DNA of 64,000 bases, from positions 1-64,000 of the forward strand of contig PABK01000012.1 of assembly GCA_002699145.1 (NCBI GenBank), read 5' to 3'. This DNA comes from Halioglobus sp. (GTDB taxonomy: Bacteria > Pseudomonadota > Gammaproteobacteria > Pseudomonadales > Halieaceae). Made by a program: the position numbers and the translations under genes. A model generated the notes under the pieces. That model saw only the letters and a program-made list of their open reading frames with translations. It ran no database searches and was not told the origin of the DNA. Of this stretch, positions 48,284-57,986 are shown piece after piece; within the stretch, counting starts at the first letter, position 1; each line of letters begins with the position of its first letter.

Positions 48284-49897
48284 ATGTCGGCCCCGGTGAC
48301 GACTAGCCCCGACGGCCGAGAGATGACGGACACGCAATACCCCCACCGCACACTGCCACAGCTGGTCGCCGAAGCGGCCGGCAGGTACGGCGAGCGCGTG
48401 GCCATCACCGACGGCGCGGTGCAGCTGACCTACAGCGAACTGGACGCGGCGCGGCGGCGCGCCGCTGCCGCCTTCCTCGCCGCCGGGCTGGAGCGCGGTG
48501 ACCGCTTCGCCATCTGGGCGCCGAACATGTACCAGTGGATTGTCGCCGCCATCGGCGCGCAGAGCGTCGGCGGCGTGCTGGTGCCGCTGAATACGCGTTA
48601 CAAGGGCAGCGAGGCGGCCTACGCCATCAACGCCAGCGGCGCGCGCATGCTGTTCACGGTGGAGGAGTTTCTCGGCGTGCGCTACGCCGATATGCTCGCC
48701 GACCAGGACCTGCCGCAACTGCAGCACCGCGTCCTGCTGGAGGGCGCCGCCGACGGCTGCCAGTCCTGGACGGATTTCCTGCGCGGTGGTGACGCCACGA
48801 GCGATGAGCAGGTCGCGGCGCGCGAGGCCGAACTCAGCCCCGACGACCCGCTGGACATCCTGTTTACCTCAGGCACCACAGGCAATCCCAAGGGCGTGGT
48901 CACCTGCCACGGGCAGAACATCCGCACCTTCGAGACCTGGAGCGGCACGGTCGGTCTGCGCAGCGACGACAACTACCTCGTCATCAACCCGTTTTTCCAT
49001 TCCTTCGGCTACAAGGCCGGCTGGCTGGCGGCGATCATCCGCGGCGCGCGCATCCTGCCGGTGCGCAATTTCGACCTGGACGAGGTGCTGGCCTGTATCG
49101 AGCGCGAGCGCATCTCCATGATCCCGGGGCCGCCGACCATCTACCAGTCGCTGCTCGCCCATCCCGAACGCGAACGTCACGACCTGTCCAGCCTGCGCCT
49201 GGCGGTGACCGGTGCGGCGCCGGTGCCGGTGGAACTGGTGCGCCGCATGCGCCAGGAGCTGGGCTTCGAGGTGGTGGTCACCGCCTACGGCCTGACCGAG
49301 AGCTGCGGCGTGGTATCTATCTGCCGTCCCCAGGACAGCGCCGAGCGCATCTCCCACAGCTCTGGCCGCGCCATGGACGGGGTTGAATTGAAGTGTGTCG
49401 ACGCCGCTGGCGTCGAGGTGCCCAGGGGCAGCGACGGCGAACTGTGGTGTCGTGGCTTCAACGTCATGCGCGAGTATTTCGAGAACCCCCAGGCCACCGC
49501 CGAGGCCATCACCGCCGACGGCTGGTTGCGCACCGGCGACATCGGCGCCATGGACGATGACGGTTACGTGAAGATCACCGGGCGTTTGAAAGAGATGTTC
49601 ATCGTCGGCGGTTTCAACTGCTACCCGGCCGAGATCGAGAACGCCCTGTGCGACATGCCGGGGGTGGAGCGCGCCGCGGTGATCGGCGTGCCCGACGAGC
49701 GCATGGGCGAGGTGGCGCGCGCTTTCATTGTGCGCCAGGCCGGCTCTGACGTCGACGAGGCGGCGGTGATCGCCTGGTCGCGGGAGCGCATGGCCAATTA
49801 CAAGGTGCCGCGCTCGGTGGTGTTCCTGGACGAGCTGCCCATGAATGCCGGGGGCAAGGTGGACAAGGCGCTGCTGCAGGCGCAGGGCGGACAGTGA
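48284..49897 (+). CDS. fadD3: FadD3-like acyl-CoA ligase for the steroid C/D-ring propionate HIP
   Basis: 537 residues. AMP-ligase motifs: TSGTTGNPKGVVTCHGQNIRT near 195, TAYGLTESCGVVSICRP, GWLRTGDIGAMDDDGY, and the C-terminal Lys in NAGGKVDKALL (about 525). FadD3 forms the CoA thioester of HIP (the methyl-hexahydroindanedione propionate left after steroid A/B rings are removed). The identity rests on the following genes ipdA, ipdB, ipdC, echA20, fadA6, fadE30 and ipdF. The start is uncertain: an in-frame ATG at 48323 is an alternative. Its stop overlaps the next GTG start. Confidence 0.85.
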   Translation: MSAPVTTSPDGREMTDTQYPHRTLPQLVAEAAGRYGERVAITDGAVQLTYSELDAARRRAAAAFLAAGLERGDRFAIWAPNMYQWIVAAIGAQSVGGVLVPLNTRYKGSEAAYAINASGARMLFTVEEFLGVRYADMLADQDLPQLQHRVLLEGAADGCQSWTDFLRGGDATSDEQVAAREAELSPDDPLDILFTSGTTGNPKGVVTCHGQNIRTFETWSGTVGLRSDDNYLVINPFFHSFGYKAGWLAAIIRGARILPVRNFDLDEVLACIERERISMIPGPPTIYQSLLAHPERERHDLSSLRLAVTGAAPVPVELVRRMRQELGFEVVVTAYGLTESCGVVSICRPQDSAERISHSSGRAMDGVELKCVDAAGVEVPRGSDGELWCRGFNVMREYFENPQATAEAITADGWLRTGDIGAMDDDGYVKITGRLKEMFIVGGFNCYPAEIENALCDMPGVERAAVIGVPDERMGEVARAFIVRQAGSDVDEAAVIAWSRERMANYKVPRSVVFLDELPMNAGGKVDKALLQAQGGQ

Positions 49898-50385
49898 GCA
49901 GTCCGGCCGCCAGCAATCCGGTACACATCGACCTGGATGAAACCGACCAGGCGATTATCGCGCTGTTGCGCAACGACGGCCGTATGGCCTACCGCGCCAT
50001 CGCACGCGAACTGGATATCGCCGAAAACACCGTGCGCGCCCGGGTCCGGCGCATGGAAGAGTCGAACGCCATGCGCGTGGTGGCGGTCACCGATATCGGC
50101 GCGGCCGGTTACAGCATGCTGCTGGCGATCGGCGTGCAGGTGGAGGGGCGGGCCCCGGAAAAGGTGGCGCGCGAACTCGCCGCAATCGACGAGGTGTTCT
50201 CGGTCAACGTCGTGGTCGGCGCCCAGGACATCGAGATTCTCGTCGTGGCCAGGGACCAGGCACACCTGAACGAGCTGATCAGCACCCGGCTGGGCGGCAT
50301 AGCCGGGGTTCGCCGGCTCACCCCGGCGCTGGCCCTGGACGTACTCAAGAACCAGCCGGACTGGGTGCCGTTCCATGACGCGTGA
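49894..50385 (+). CDS. Lrp/AsnC family transcriptional regulator, first of a tandem pair
   Basis: 163 residues from a GTG at 49894 that overlaps the fadD3 stop (GTGA). The N-terminal winged helix-turn-helix reads DQAIIALLRNDGRMAYRAIARELDIAENTVRARVRRM, followed by a RAM-like effector domain. The next regulator starts 11 bases inside its end. Pairs like this can form hetero-oligomers. Presence inside the ipd cluster suggests it senses a CoA intermediate and controls the cluster; this is inference. Confidence 0.85.
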   Translation: MSSPAASNPVHIDLDETDQAIIALLRNDGRMAYRAIARELDIAENTVRARVRRMEESNAMRVVAVTDIGAAGYSMLLAIGVQVEGRAPEKVARELAAIDEVFSVNVVVGAQDIEILVVARDQAHLNELISTRLGGIAGVRRLTPALALDVLKNQPDWVPFHDA

Positions 50386-50839
50386 ACTGGACGGCCTGGA
50401 CCTGGCGATTGTCGAGCGCCTGTCGCGCGACGCGCGGGTCAGCAACCGGGAGATCGCCGAGACGCTGGACGTGACCGAGGGCACGGTGCGCGCGCGGGTG
50501 AAGCGCATGGAGCAGAACCGGCAGATTCGCATCACGGCGGTCACCAATATCGACCGCTTTCGCGACGCCGCGCTGGCGTATATCTGGATCGAGGTCGAGC
50601 GCAGCGAACAGACTGCCGCGGTGGCTGAACAGCTGGCGCAGATCACCGAACTGGGCTTCGTCGGCGTCATGCTCGGCAGGGCGGACATCCTGGCGGTGAC
50701 CATGGTGCGCAACGCGGAGCACCTGGCGCGATTCGTACACAAGCGCATCAGCCCGCTAGAGGGCGTGCGCGGCACCCAGAGCACCCTGGGCGTCAATTTT
50801 ATCAAGCACGACTATCGCATGGCGCGAATTGTCGGGTGA
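50375..50839 (+). CDS. Lrp/AsnC family transcriptional regulator, second of a tandem pair
   Basis: 154 residues. The HTH part reads DLAIVERLSRDARVSNREIAETLDVTEGTVRARVKRM, similar to its upstream neighbour but with different RAM-domain residues (AYIWIEVERSEQTAAVAEQL). It overlaps the first regulator by 11 bases and precedes ipdA by 34 bases. Low similarity between the two proteins beyond the HTH makes a very recent duplication unlikely. Confidence 0.85.
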   Translation: MTRELDGLDLAIVERLSRDARVSNREIAETLDVTEGTVRARVKRMEQNRQIRITAVTNIDRFRDAALAYIWIEVERSEQTAAVAEQLAQITELGFVGVMLGRADILAVTMVRNAEHLARFVHKRISPLEGVRGTQSTLGVNFIKHDYRMARIVG

Positions 50840-50873
50840 AACAGTCAGCTGAAGCGGGAAAAAGGAAGGGACA

Positions 50874-51749
50874 ATGAACAAGCTTATGACAGCGGCCGAC
50901 ATGGTCGCGGAGCTGGAAGACGGTATGACCGTCGGTATCGGCGGCTGGGGGCCGCGGCGCAAGCCCATGGCCCTGGTGCGGGAGATACTGCGCTCCGACC
51001 TGAAAGACCTCACCATCGTCGCCTACGGCGGCGCGGACGTGGGCATGCTGTGCGCCGCGAACAAGGTGAAAAAGGTGGTGTTCGCCTTTGTCTCCCTGGA
51101 TTTCATCCCGCTGGAGCCGTATTTCCGCATCGCGCGGCAGAGCGGCGCCATCGAGGTGATGGAGATCGACGAGGGTATGATGCTGCTCGGGCTGCGCGCC
51201 GCCGCCTGGGGGCTGCCCTTCATTCCCACCGAGGTGGGACTGGGCACCGACATTGTGACGAAAAACCCGGATATCCAGGTGATCGACAGCCCCTATGACG
51301 ACAAGGAGTGGGTGGCCATGCCGGCGCTGCCGCTGGATGTTGCGCTGATACACGCGGACCGTGCGGACGCCCGCGGGGTCTGCCAGATCGCCGGGCCGGA
51401 CCACTACATGGACGACTGGTTCGCACGCGCCGCGACAAAAACCTTCGTCTCCTGCGACGAACTGGTGGAGACCGGCTATTTCCACGACCCGGCCCAGGCG
51501 CGGCTGGTGCACTGGGAACGCTCCGCCACCACCGGCGTCATTCCCATTGCCGGCGGAGCGCACCCGACATCCTGCGCGCCGCTGTACGGCTTCGACGTGC
51601 CGCATTTCAAGGCCTACGCCGCCTCCGCCAGGGAGGAGGGCGGCATTCAGGGCTATTTCGAGCAGTACCTCGGCGCCAGCGAGGAGGACTACCAACAGAA
51701 GGTCGGCGGCCTGGACGCGATTCGCGCCATCGAACTTCCCACCTACTGA
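50874..51749 (+). CDS. ipdA: COCHEA-CoA hydrolase alpha subunit
   Basis: 291 residues, ATG at 50874 with GGAAGGG upstream. It follows the CoA-transferase family I alpha fold: MTVGIGGWGPRRKPMALVREILRSD, VAYGGADVGMLCAANKVKKV, and FVSLDFIPLEPYF. The segment AIEVMEIDEGMML (about 92-103) contains the acidic residues that correspond to the catalytic Glu of characterised IpdA. IpdAB opens steroid ring C by a retro-Claisen hydrolysis and does not transfer CoA. It pairs with ipdB 14 bases downstream. Confidence 0.9.
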   Translation: MNKLMTAADMVAELEDGMTVGIGGWGPRRKPMALVREILRSDLKDLTIVAYGGADVGMLCAANKVKKVVFAFVSLDFIPLEPYFRIARQSGAIEVMEIDEGMMLLGLRAAAWGLPFIPTEVGLGTDIVTKNPDIQVIDSPYDDKEWVAMPALPLDVALIHADRADARGVCQIAGPDHYMDDWFARAATKTFVSCDELVETGYFHDPAQARLVHWERSATTGVIPIAGGAHPTSCAPLYGFDVPHFKAYAASAREEGGIQGYFEQYLGASEEDYQQKVGGLDAIRAIELPTY

Positions 51750-51763
51750 CCGGCCAGGAGCAA

Positions 51764-52570
51764 ATGACCATGACAGCAGCAACCGATTACACCCTGGCCG
51801 AACTGTGCATCGTCGCCGCGAGCCAGGCCTTCGCCGGCGACGGCGAGGTGCTGGCGACCGGTATCGGCGTGATCCCGCGCCTCGCCGCCAGCCTGGCCAT
51901 GAAGACCAGCAACCCGGACCTGATGATGACCGACTCCGAGGCGTTCATGCTCAGCGAGCCCAACCCGCTGGGCAAGCGTCCCGCGGATTTCGTGCAGGCC
52001 AACGAGAGCTGGATGGGCTTCTCGCGCATCTTCGACAACGTCTGGTCCGGGCGCCGTCACGCCATGCTGGGGCCGACGCAGATCGACCGTTACGGCCAGT
52101 CCAACACCTCGGCGCTGGGCGGCACCTACGAACAGCCGAAGGTGATGATGCTCGGCGCGCGCGGTTTTCCCGGCAACTCCATTTCCCACGCCAACAGCTT
52201 TTTCGTGCCCGCCCACAACACGCGGGTGTTCATGGAGGGAGAGTGTGACTTTGTCTCCAGCATTGGCTATAACCCGCAGCGCCTGCCCAAGGGCCACAGC
52301 CTCGACGATGTGGATATCCGGCTCATCGTCACCGACCTGTGCGTGATGGACTTCGGCGGCCCGGAGCACCAGATCCGCCTGGTCTCCCTGCACCCCGGCA
52401 TCGATGTGGAGCAGGTGCAGGAAAATACCGCTTACCCGGTGTATATCGACGGCGAGGTGCCGACCACGGCAGCGCCGACGCCCGAGCAATTGCAGATCAT
52501 CGCGGCGCTGGATCCGCACAACCTGCGCGCCGCGCAGATCAAGGACAACCCGGCCGGGGACCGTTCCTGA
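51764..52570 (+). CDS. ipdB: COCHEA-CoA hydrolase beta subunit
   Basis: 268 residues from the ATG at 51764 (CAGGAG upstream); the frame is open earlier without family similarity. The beta-subunit pattern is present: GDGEVLATGIGVIPRLAASLAMKTSNPDLMMTDSE, QIDRYGQSNTSALGG, GARGFPGNSISH and a terminal region of cis-regulated length. Mtb IpdB is 251 residues. With ipdA it forms the ring C hydrolase. Confidence 0.9.
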   Translation: MTMTAATDYTLAELCIVAASQAFAGDGEVLATGIGVIPRLAASLAMKTSNPDLMMTDSEAFMLSEPNPLGKRPADFVQANESWMGFSRIFDNVWSGRRHAMLGPTQIDRYGQSNTSALGGTYEQPKVMMLGARGFPGNSISHANSFFVPAHNTRVFMEGECDFVSSIGYNPQRLPKGHSLDDVDIRLIVTDLCVMDFGGPEHQIRLVSLHPGIDVEQVQENTAYPVYIDGEVPTTAAPTPEQLQIIAALDPHNLRAAQIKDNPAGDRS

Positions 52571-52584
52571 ACGGGGGTGACACC

Positions 52585-53667
52585 ATGCTGGAGACACGCC
52601 TGACAGAACTGCTTGGCTGCCGCTACCCCATCGTACAGACGGCGATGGGCTGGGTGGCGGACCCGAAGCTGGTGGCCGGCAGTTGCAACGCCGGGGGCTT
52701 CGGCTTTCTCGCCGGGGCCACCATCCCCGCGCAGGAAATGGAGCGCGACATACTGCGTGTGAAGGAGCTGACCGACCGGCCATTCGGTGTGAACTTCCAC
52801 ATGTACCAGCCCAACGCCGCGGACATCGTCGAGCTGGTCATTCGCCACGGCGTGCGCGCGGTCAGCTACTCGCGCTCTCCCGGCCCTGAAATGATCGGCA
52901 GGCTGAAGGCCGCGGGCGTGATCTGCATGCCCACCGTCGGCCTGCCCAAGCACGCCATCAAGGCGGTGGAACTGGGCGCGGATGCGGTCACCGTACAGGG
53001 CGGCGAGGGCGGCGGGCACACCGGCGCGGTGCCGACCACGCTGTTGATTCCGCAGGTCGTCGATGCCGTCGGCGACAAGGTACCGGTCGTGGCGGCCGGC
53101 GGTTTCAAGGACGGCCGCGGCCTGTTGGCGGCGCTGTCCTGGGGCGCCGATGGAATCGCCATGGGGACACGCTTTCTCATGACCGAGGAGAGTCCCGTGC
53201 CCAGGGCGACGCTGCAGCGCTACATCGATTGCAAGAACCCGGGAGAGATCATCGTCTCCAGGGCGATGGACGGCCTGCCCCAGCGCATGATCATGAACGA
53301 ACTGCTGGCCGAGCTGGAAAAAGCCGGTCCGTTGAAAAAACTGCTGATTGCGCTGCGCAACGGCCTGGCGTTCCGCAGGCACACCGGCGCCAGCGTGTTC
53401 GGCCTGCTCAAGTCCGCGCTGGCCATGAGTCGCGACGACGACATGAGCGCGGCCCAGGCGATCATGTCGGCCAACGCGCCGATGATCATCCAGAAAGCAA
53501 TGGTCGACGGCGAGCCGGACCGGGGCGTACTGCCCTCCGGGCAGGTGGCGGGCGTCATCGACGAACTGCTCACCTGTGAGAGCCTGATTACAGCCATTGT
53601 CGAGGAGGCCGAACAGCGCCTCGCACTGCTGGCGCTGCGCGCCGGCGAACAATCCAGGGAGCACTGA
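52585..53667 (+). CDS. ipdC: IpdC-like FMN-dependent reductase (nitronate monooxygenase family)
   Basis: 360 residues from the ATG at 52585. It has the NMO barrel plan with PIVQTAMGWVADPKLVAGSCNAGGFGFLAGA, the FMN phosphate motif VTVQGGEGGGHTGAVPTTLLIPQV and VPVVAAGGFKDGRGLLAALSWGADGIAMGTRF. In the HIP pathway IpdC acts on the hydroxylated HIC-CoA intermediate to give the enone that EchA20 opens. It is in line between ipdB (14-base gap) and echA20 (1-base gap). Confidence 0.88.
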   Translation: MLETRLTELLGCRYPIVQTAMGWVADPKLVAGSCNAGGFGFLAGATIPAQEMERDILRVKELTDRPFGVNFHMYQPNAADIVELVIRHGVRAVSYSRSPGPEMIGRLKAAGVICMPTVGLPKHAIKAVELGADAVTVQGGEGGGHTGAVPTTLLIPQVVDAVGDKVPVVAAGGFKDGRGLLAALSWGADGIAMGTRFLMTEESPVPRATLQRYIDCKNPGEIIVSRAMDGLPQRMIMNELLAELEKAGPLKKLLIALRNGLAFRRHTGASVFGLLKSALAMSRDDDMSAAQAIMSANAPMIIQKAMVDGEPDRGVLPSGQVAGVIDELLTCESLITAIVEEAEQRLALLALRAGEQSREH

Positions 53668-53668
53668 C

Positions 53669-54427
53669 ATGTCCAAACCCTTCAACACCAGCATCGACGA
53701 CAACGGCATCGCCGAGATGATCCTGGACCATCCCCCCGTCAATGCCTTCGACAGTGCCGGCTGGTTCGCCATCGCCGCCGAGATCGACGCCCTGGGCGCC
53801 GATGACGCGGTGCGTGTCATTGTCATCGGCGCCGCGGGCAAGGGTTTCTGCGCCGGCGTGGATATCAAGGAACTGGCGGCCGAGCCGACGAAGATCGTCG
53901 ACGTCAACAAGGGCAACTACGAAACCTTCCGCGCCATTCACCGCAATCCCAAGCCGGTGATCGTCGCCCTGCACAGCTTCGTGCTGGGCGGGGGGATCGG
54001 CATGGCCGGGGCGGCGGACATCCTGGTGTGCTCGGACTGCGCGCGCTTCGGCGTACCGGAGATCGATCGCGGCGCCATGGGCGGCGGCGCTCACCTGCAG
54101 CGCATGTTCCCGGTACAGAAGGTGCGCTACATGTACTTCACCGGCGAGTTCATCGATGCGGCGGAGGCCTACCGCCTGGGCGCCGTGGAGCGCGTGGTGC
54201 CGCTGGACGAACTGCTGCCCACGGCGCGGGATATCGCGGCGAAAATCGCGGCGAAATCGCCGGCCATGGTGAAGCTGGCCAAGGAGGCGCTGACCGGCAT
54301 CGAGGACGGCAACCTCGAAGACAAGTACCGCTGGGAGCAGGGCTTCACCCTGGAAGCCTACACCATGGGGGATTCCCAGGAGTCCCGCGACGCATTCGTG
54401 CAAAAGCGCGACGCCAAATTCGACTGA
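53669..54427 (+). CDS. echA20: EchA20-like crotonase, ring D hydrolase
   Basis: 252 residues from the ATG at 53669 (GGGAG upstream). Crotonase motifs: AGKGFCAGVDIKELA and HSFVLGGGIGMAGAADILVCSD, followed by GAMGGGAHLQRMFPVQKVRYMYFTGE. EchA20 hydrolyses the carbon-carbon bond of steroid ring D in HIEC-CoA. Assignment relies on its place between ipdC and the IpdE pair, as in actinobacterial clusters. Confidence 0.87.
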   Translation: MSKPFNTSIDDNGIAEMILDHPPVNAFDSAGWFAIAAEIDALGADDAVRVIVIGAAGKGFCAGVDIKELAAEPTKIVDVNKGNYETFRAIHRNPKPVIVALHSFVLGGGIGMAGAADILVCSDCARFGVPEIDRGAMGGGAHLQRMFPVQKVRYMYFTGEFIDAAEAYRLGAVERVVPLDELLPTARDIAAKIAAKSPAMVKLAKEALTGIEDGNLEDKYRWEQGFTLEAYTMGDSQESRDAFVQKRDAKFD

Positions 54428-54476
54428 AGCTTGCCGTGTTGCCCGCACTGGCGGGGCGGCGGATTGAGAGACCGGG

Positions 54477-55640
54477 ATGGATCTAGCATACACCGAGGAA
54501 CAAAATGCCTTCCGCGAGGAAGTGCGTACCTGGCTGGCGGCCAACGTGCCCGCCGAACCACTGCAGACCTTTGACACCGAGGAGGGCTTCGCCCAGCACC
54601 GCGCCTGGGAAGCGAAGCTCAACGAGGGGCGCTGGGGCATGGTGACCTGGCCCGAGGAACTGGGCGGGCGCGCCTGCGATCTCATCCAGTGGCTGATCTT
54701 CGAGGAGGAGTACTACCGCGCGCGGGCGCCGCTGCGCGTGAACCAGAACGGTATCTTCCTGCTCGGGCCGACGCTGATGGAGTACGGCAGCGAGGAGCAG
54801 AAGGCGCGCATCCTGCCGAAGATGGCCACCGGCGAGGAGGTCTGGGCGCAGGGCTGGTCCGAACCCAACGCGGGCTCGGACATGGCGGCGATACGCTCCA
54901 CCGCCAGGCTGGAGGGCGACCGTTACGTGATCAACGGCCAGAAGACCTGGTCGACGCGCGCGGTCTGGGCCGACTGGTGCTTCGGCATGTTCCGCACCGA
55001 CCCCGAGTCGGAGCGTCACCGCGGCCTCACTTTCATCCTCGTGCCGCTGGACAGCCCGGGCATTACCGTGCGCCCGATACCCCAGCTGGACGGCCTGCCG
55101 GGCTTCGCCGAGATCTTTTTCGACAACGTCGAGGTGTCCGTGGACAACCGCCTCGGGGACGAGGGCGCCGGGTGGAAAGTCGCCATGGCCACTGCCGGTT
55201 TCGAACGCGGCCTGATGCTGCGCTCGCCGGCGCGTTTCCAGGAGACCGCGCGGCGCCTGGTGCAGCTCTACCGCGACAACCGCGAGTCCGCGGACCGCGA
55301 CCCGGCGATCAGGGACGCGGTGATGCGCGCCTACCTGGATGCGGAGAGTTACTGCCTGACCACCTACCAGACCGCCTGTCGCCTGAACAAGGGCGGCAAG
55401 ATCGGCGCCGAGTCCTCCACCAACAAGATCTTCTGGTCGGAACTGGACCAGGCCATGCACGCCACGGCGATGAGCATCCTCGGCGCGCGCGCGGAGTTGT
55501 TGCCGCACGCGCCCGACGCCGCGGGTGTCGGCAGCTGGCTGGACGGCTGGCTGTTCGCGCAGTCCGGTCCGATCTACGCCGGCACCAACGAAGTACAGCG
55601 CAATATTATTGCGGAACGCATGCTCGGCATGCCCCGCTGA
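54477..55640 (+). CDS. Acyl-CoA dehydrogenase, IpdE1-type subunit candidate
   Basis: 387 residues. Acyl-CoA dehydrogenase features: GWSEPNAGSDMAAIRSTA (FAD/substrate block), YVINGQKTWSTRA, GWKVAMATAGFERGLML, and the C-terminal YAGTNEVQRNIIAERMLG. Together with the shorter partner 13 bases downstream it fits the two-gene, heterotetrameric (alpha2beta2) dehydrogenases of steroid degraders. IpdE1-IpdE2 acts late, after ring opening. Which of the four dehydrogenases pair with which is inferred from gene order only. Confidence 0.85.
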   Translation: MDLAYTEEQNAFREEVRTWLAANVPAEPLQTFDTEEGFAQHRAWEAKLNEGRWGMVTWPEELGGRACDLIQWLIFEEEYYRARAPLRVNQNGIFLLGPTLMEYGSEEQKARILPKMATGEEVWAQGWSEPNAGSDMAAIRSTARLEGDRYVINGQKTWSTRAVWADWCFGMFRTDPESERHRGLTFILVPLDSPGITVRPIPQLDGLPGFAEIFFDNVEVSVDNRLGDEGAGWKVAMATAGFERGLMLRSPARFQETARRLVQLYRDNRESADRDPAIRDAVMRAYLDAESYCLTTYQTACRLNKGGKIGAESSTNKIFWSELDQAMHATAMSILGARAELLPHAPDAAGVGSWLDGWLFAQSGPIYAGTNEVQRNIIAERMLGMPR

Positions 55641-55653
55641 TGGAGACCTGACC

Positions 55654-56697
55654 GTGGATTTCACCTTTACAGAAGATCAATTGCTGTTCCAGGAATCGGT
55701 ACGCGATTTCCTGCGCAACGAGGTGACGCCAGAGCGTATCCGCGCGAGCTGGGAAAGCGACAGCGGGCGCGAGGACGCCCTGTGGGCGCAGCTGGCGGAG
55801 CTCGGGCTGACCGGCATGACCGTACCGGAAAGCAGCGGCGGTCTGGGTATGTCGGCACTGGATTTCGTCCTGCTCGCCCAGGAGTGCGGCTACGTGGCGC
55901 TGCCCGAGCCGCTGGTGCACACCGCCCTGGTGGCGGTGCCGGCGCTGTGCGATATCGGTGGCGAACTCGCTGAACAGTGGTTGCCGCGCGTGGCCGCCGG
56001 GGAGGCGAAAGTGGTCGTCGGCCTGGAGCAGAATATGCTGGTCGAGGACGCCCACGTGGCGGACCTGCTGTTGTTGCAGCGCGGCGCTGCGCTGCTCGCG
56101 GCGACCCCGGACCAGGTCAGCTTGCGCCACAACGAGTCCGTCGATCCCTCGCGCAAGCTCTACGCCGTGGACATCGACGCCGCGGCCGCGCCGGTAGTGG
56201 AAGGTGAGCAGGCGCAGCGCATTGTCGCGCGCGCCCTGGACCACGGCGCCCTGGGTAGCGCGGCGCAGGCGCTGGGCCTGGCCCAGCGCATGGTCGACAT
56301 GTCCGTGCAGTACACGGCGGAGCGCCAGCAGTTCGGCGTGCCCATCGGCAGTTTCCAGGCGGTCAAGCACCACATGGCCAACATCGCCGTGCGCCTGGAA
56401 TACGCCAGGGCTCCTGTGCACCGGGCGGCCTACGCCATCGCGCACGAGCGCGCAAATGCCGCGCTCGCGGTGTCGCACGCCAAGCTGGCGGCCTGCGAGG
56501 CGGCAAACCTTGCGGCGAAGAACTGCATCCAGGTACACGGCGCCATGGGCTACACCTGGGAGGTGGACCTGCACATTTTCATGAAGAAAGCCTGGGCGCT
56601 GGCCAATACCTGGGGCGATGCGGGCTATCACAAGGCGCGCGTGGGCGAGCGCATTTTCGCCGACGGCGCGGTCCTGGGCGCGGGCGCGACATTCTAG
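55654..56697 (+). CDS. Acyl-CoA dehydrogenase, IpdE2-type subunit candidate
   Basis: 347 residues from a GTG at 55654 (GGAG upstream); the frame overlaps the preceding gene further upstream without similarity. It is shorter and more diverged than its neighbour: VPESSGGLGMSALDFVLLAQECGYVALPEPLVH, AERQQFGVPIGSFQAVKHHMAN and AKNCIQVHGAMGYTWEVDLH. The FAD-binding block is reduced, as in beta subunits of heterotetrameric dehydrogenases. Confidence 0.85.
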   Translation: MDFTFTEDQLLFQESVRDFLRNEVTPERIRASWESDSGREDALWAQLAELGLTGMTVPESSGGLGMSALDFVLLAQECGYVALPEPLVHTALVAVPALCDIGGELAEQWLPRVAAGEAKVVVGLEQNMLVEDAHVADLLLLQRGAALLAATPDQVSLRHNESVDPSRKLYAVDIDAAAAPVVEGEQAQRIVARALDHGALGSAAQALGLAQRMVDMSVQYTAERQQFGVPIGSFQAVKHHMANIAVRLEYARAPVHRAAYAIAHERANAALAVSHAKLAACEAANLAAKNCIQVHGAMGYTWEVDLHIFMKKAWALANTWGDAGYHKARVGERIFADGAVLGAGATF

Positions 56698-56793
56698 TGC
56701 CGGTGTCGCCGCCGTGGCGGTGATGCGCCGGGCTGTGATTTTCAAGTGGGCGCCTGCACGCACAGGCGCGACAGACCAAGAAGAGGAAGCAAG

Positions 56794-57942
56794 ATGGCTC
56801 AAGCATATATTGTAGACGCGGTGCGTTCGCCGACCGGCAGGCGCAAGGGCGGCCTGGCCGACGTGCACGGCGCCGACCTTGGCGGACACGTGCTGAAAAC
56901 GCTGGTGGAGCGCAACGCGATTCCCGACGACGAGTACGACGACGTGATGTTCGGCTGCGTCGATACCATCGGCCCCCTGGCGGGCGATATCGCCCGCACC
57001 TGCTGGCTGGCGGCGGGCCTGTCTGACGTCGTGCCGGGCACCACCATCGACCGCCAGTGCGGCTCTTCGCAGCAGGCGGTGCACTTCGCGGCGCAGGCCA
57101 TCATGGCCGGCGTCAACGACGTGGTCATCGCCGGCGGCGTACAGACCATGACGCAGATTCCCATCTCCTCGGCGATGATCGCTGCGCAGCCCATGGGCTT
57201 TCCCGACCCGTTTTCCGGCAGCCAGGGCTGGGTCGCGCGCTACGGCGCCACGCCGCCGTCGCAGTTCGCCTCGGCGCAGATGATCGCCGACAAGTGGGAA
57301 CTGTCACGCGAGCAGATGGAGGCGTTCGCCCTGCAGTCGCACACGCGCGCGCTCGCCGCCATCGAGGAGGGCCGTTTCGACCGCGAGATCGCGCCGCTCA
57401 ACGGCGTGGAGATGGACGAGACCCCGCGCAACACCTCCATGCAGGCGATGGCCGACCTCGACCCGCTCGCCGAGGGCGGCACCATCACCGCGGCCGTGTC
57501 CAGCCAGACCTGCGACGGCGCCTCGGCCATGCTTATCGTTTCCGAGGACGCGCTCAAGCGCTATGACCTGACGCCGCGCGCACGCATCGTGCACATGAGC
57601 GTGCGCGCCGCCGACCCGATCTGGATGCTCACGGCGCCGATCCCCGCTACCGAGTACGCAATGAAGAAGTCCGGCATGAAGTTGCAGGACATCGACCTGG
57701 TGGAAATCAACGAGGCCTTCGCCTCGGTGCCCATGGCGTGGCTGGCGGAAACCGGCTACCCGGTCGAGCAGACCAACGTCAATGGCGGCGCCATCGCCCT
57801 GGGCCATCCCCTGGGGGCGACCGGCACCAAGCTGATGACCACCCTGTTGCACGAACTGGAACGCAGCGGCGGCAAGTACGGCCTGCAGACCATGTGCGAG
57901 GGCGGCGGGCAGGCCAACGTAACCATCATCGAGCGCCTCTAA
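56794..57942 (+). CDS. fadA6: FadA6-like steroid thiolase
   Basis: 382 residues from the ATG at 56794 (AGAGGAAG upstream). Closely follows actinobacterial FadA6: [19 protein letters not shown], the nucleophile Cys in [51 protein letters not shown] with its His, and the second Cys in [16 protein letters not shown]. FadA6 cleaves a beta-ketoacyl-CoA of the HIP pathway. About 96 bases separate it from the preceding dehydrogenase. Confidence 0.9.
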   Translation: MAQAYIVDAVRSPTGRRKGGLADVHGADLGGHVLKTLVERNAIPDDEYDDVMFGCVDTIGPLAGDIARTCWLAAGLSDVVPGTTIDRQCGSSQQAVHFAAQAIMAGVNDVVIAGGVQTMTQIPISSAMIAAQPMGFPDPFSGSQGWVARYGATPPSQFASAQMIADKWELSREQMEAFALQSHTRALAAIEEGRFDREIAPLNGVEMDETPRNTSMQAMADLDPLAEGGTITAAVSSQTCDGASAMLIVSEDALKRYDLTPRARIVHMSVRAADPIWMLTAPIPATEYAMKKSGMKLQDIDLVEINEAFASVPMAWLAETGYPVEQTNVNGGAIALGHPLGATGTKLMTTLLHELERSGGKYGLQTMCEGGGQANVTIIERL

Positions 57943-57986
57943 ACGGGCGGCGACAGAACAGAACCCAAACCAGAGGCAGGAACAAC

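Noticed and set aside
48284-49897. General long-chain fatty-acyl-CoA ligase (FadD) annotation
   Set aside because: The linked ipd genes and the AMP-ligase subtype make an HIP-CoA ligase role more likely, though specificity is not proved by sequence.
50874-52570. Ordinary 3-oxoacid or glutaconate CoA-transferase subunits
   Set aside because: The N-terminal residues and context match IpdA/IpdB, which hydrolyse a ring and do not transfer CoA.
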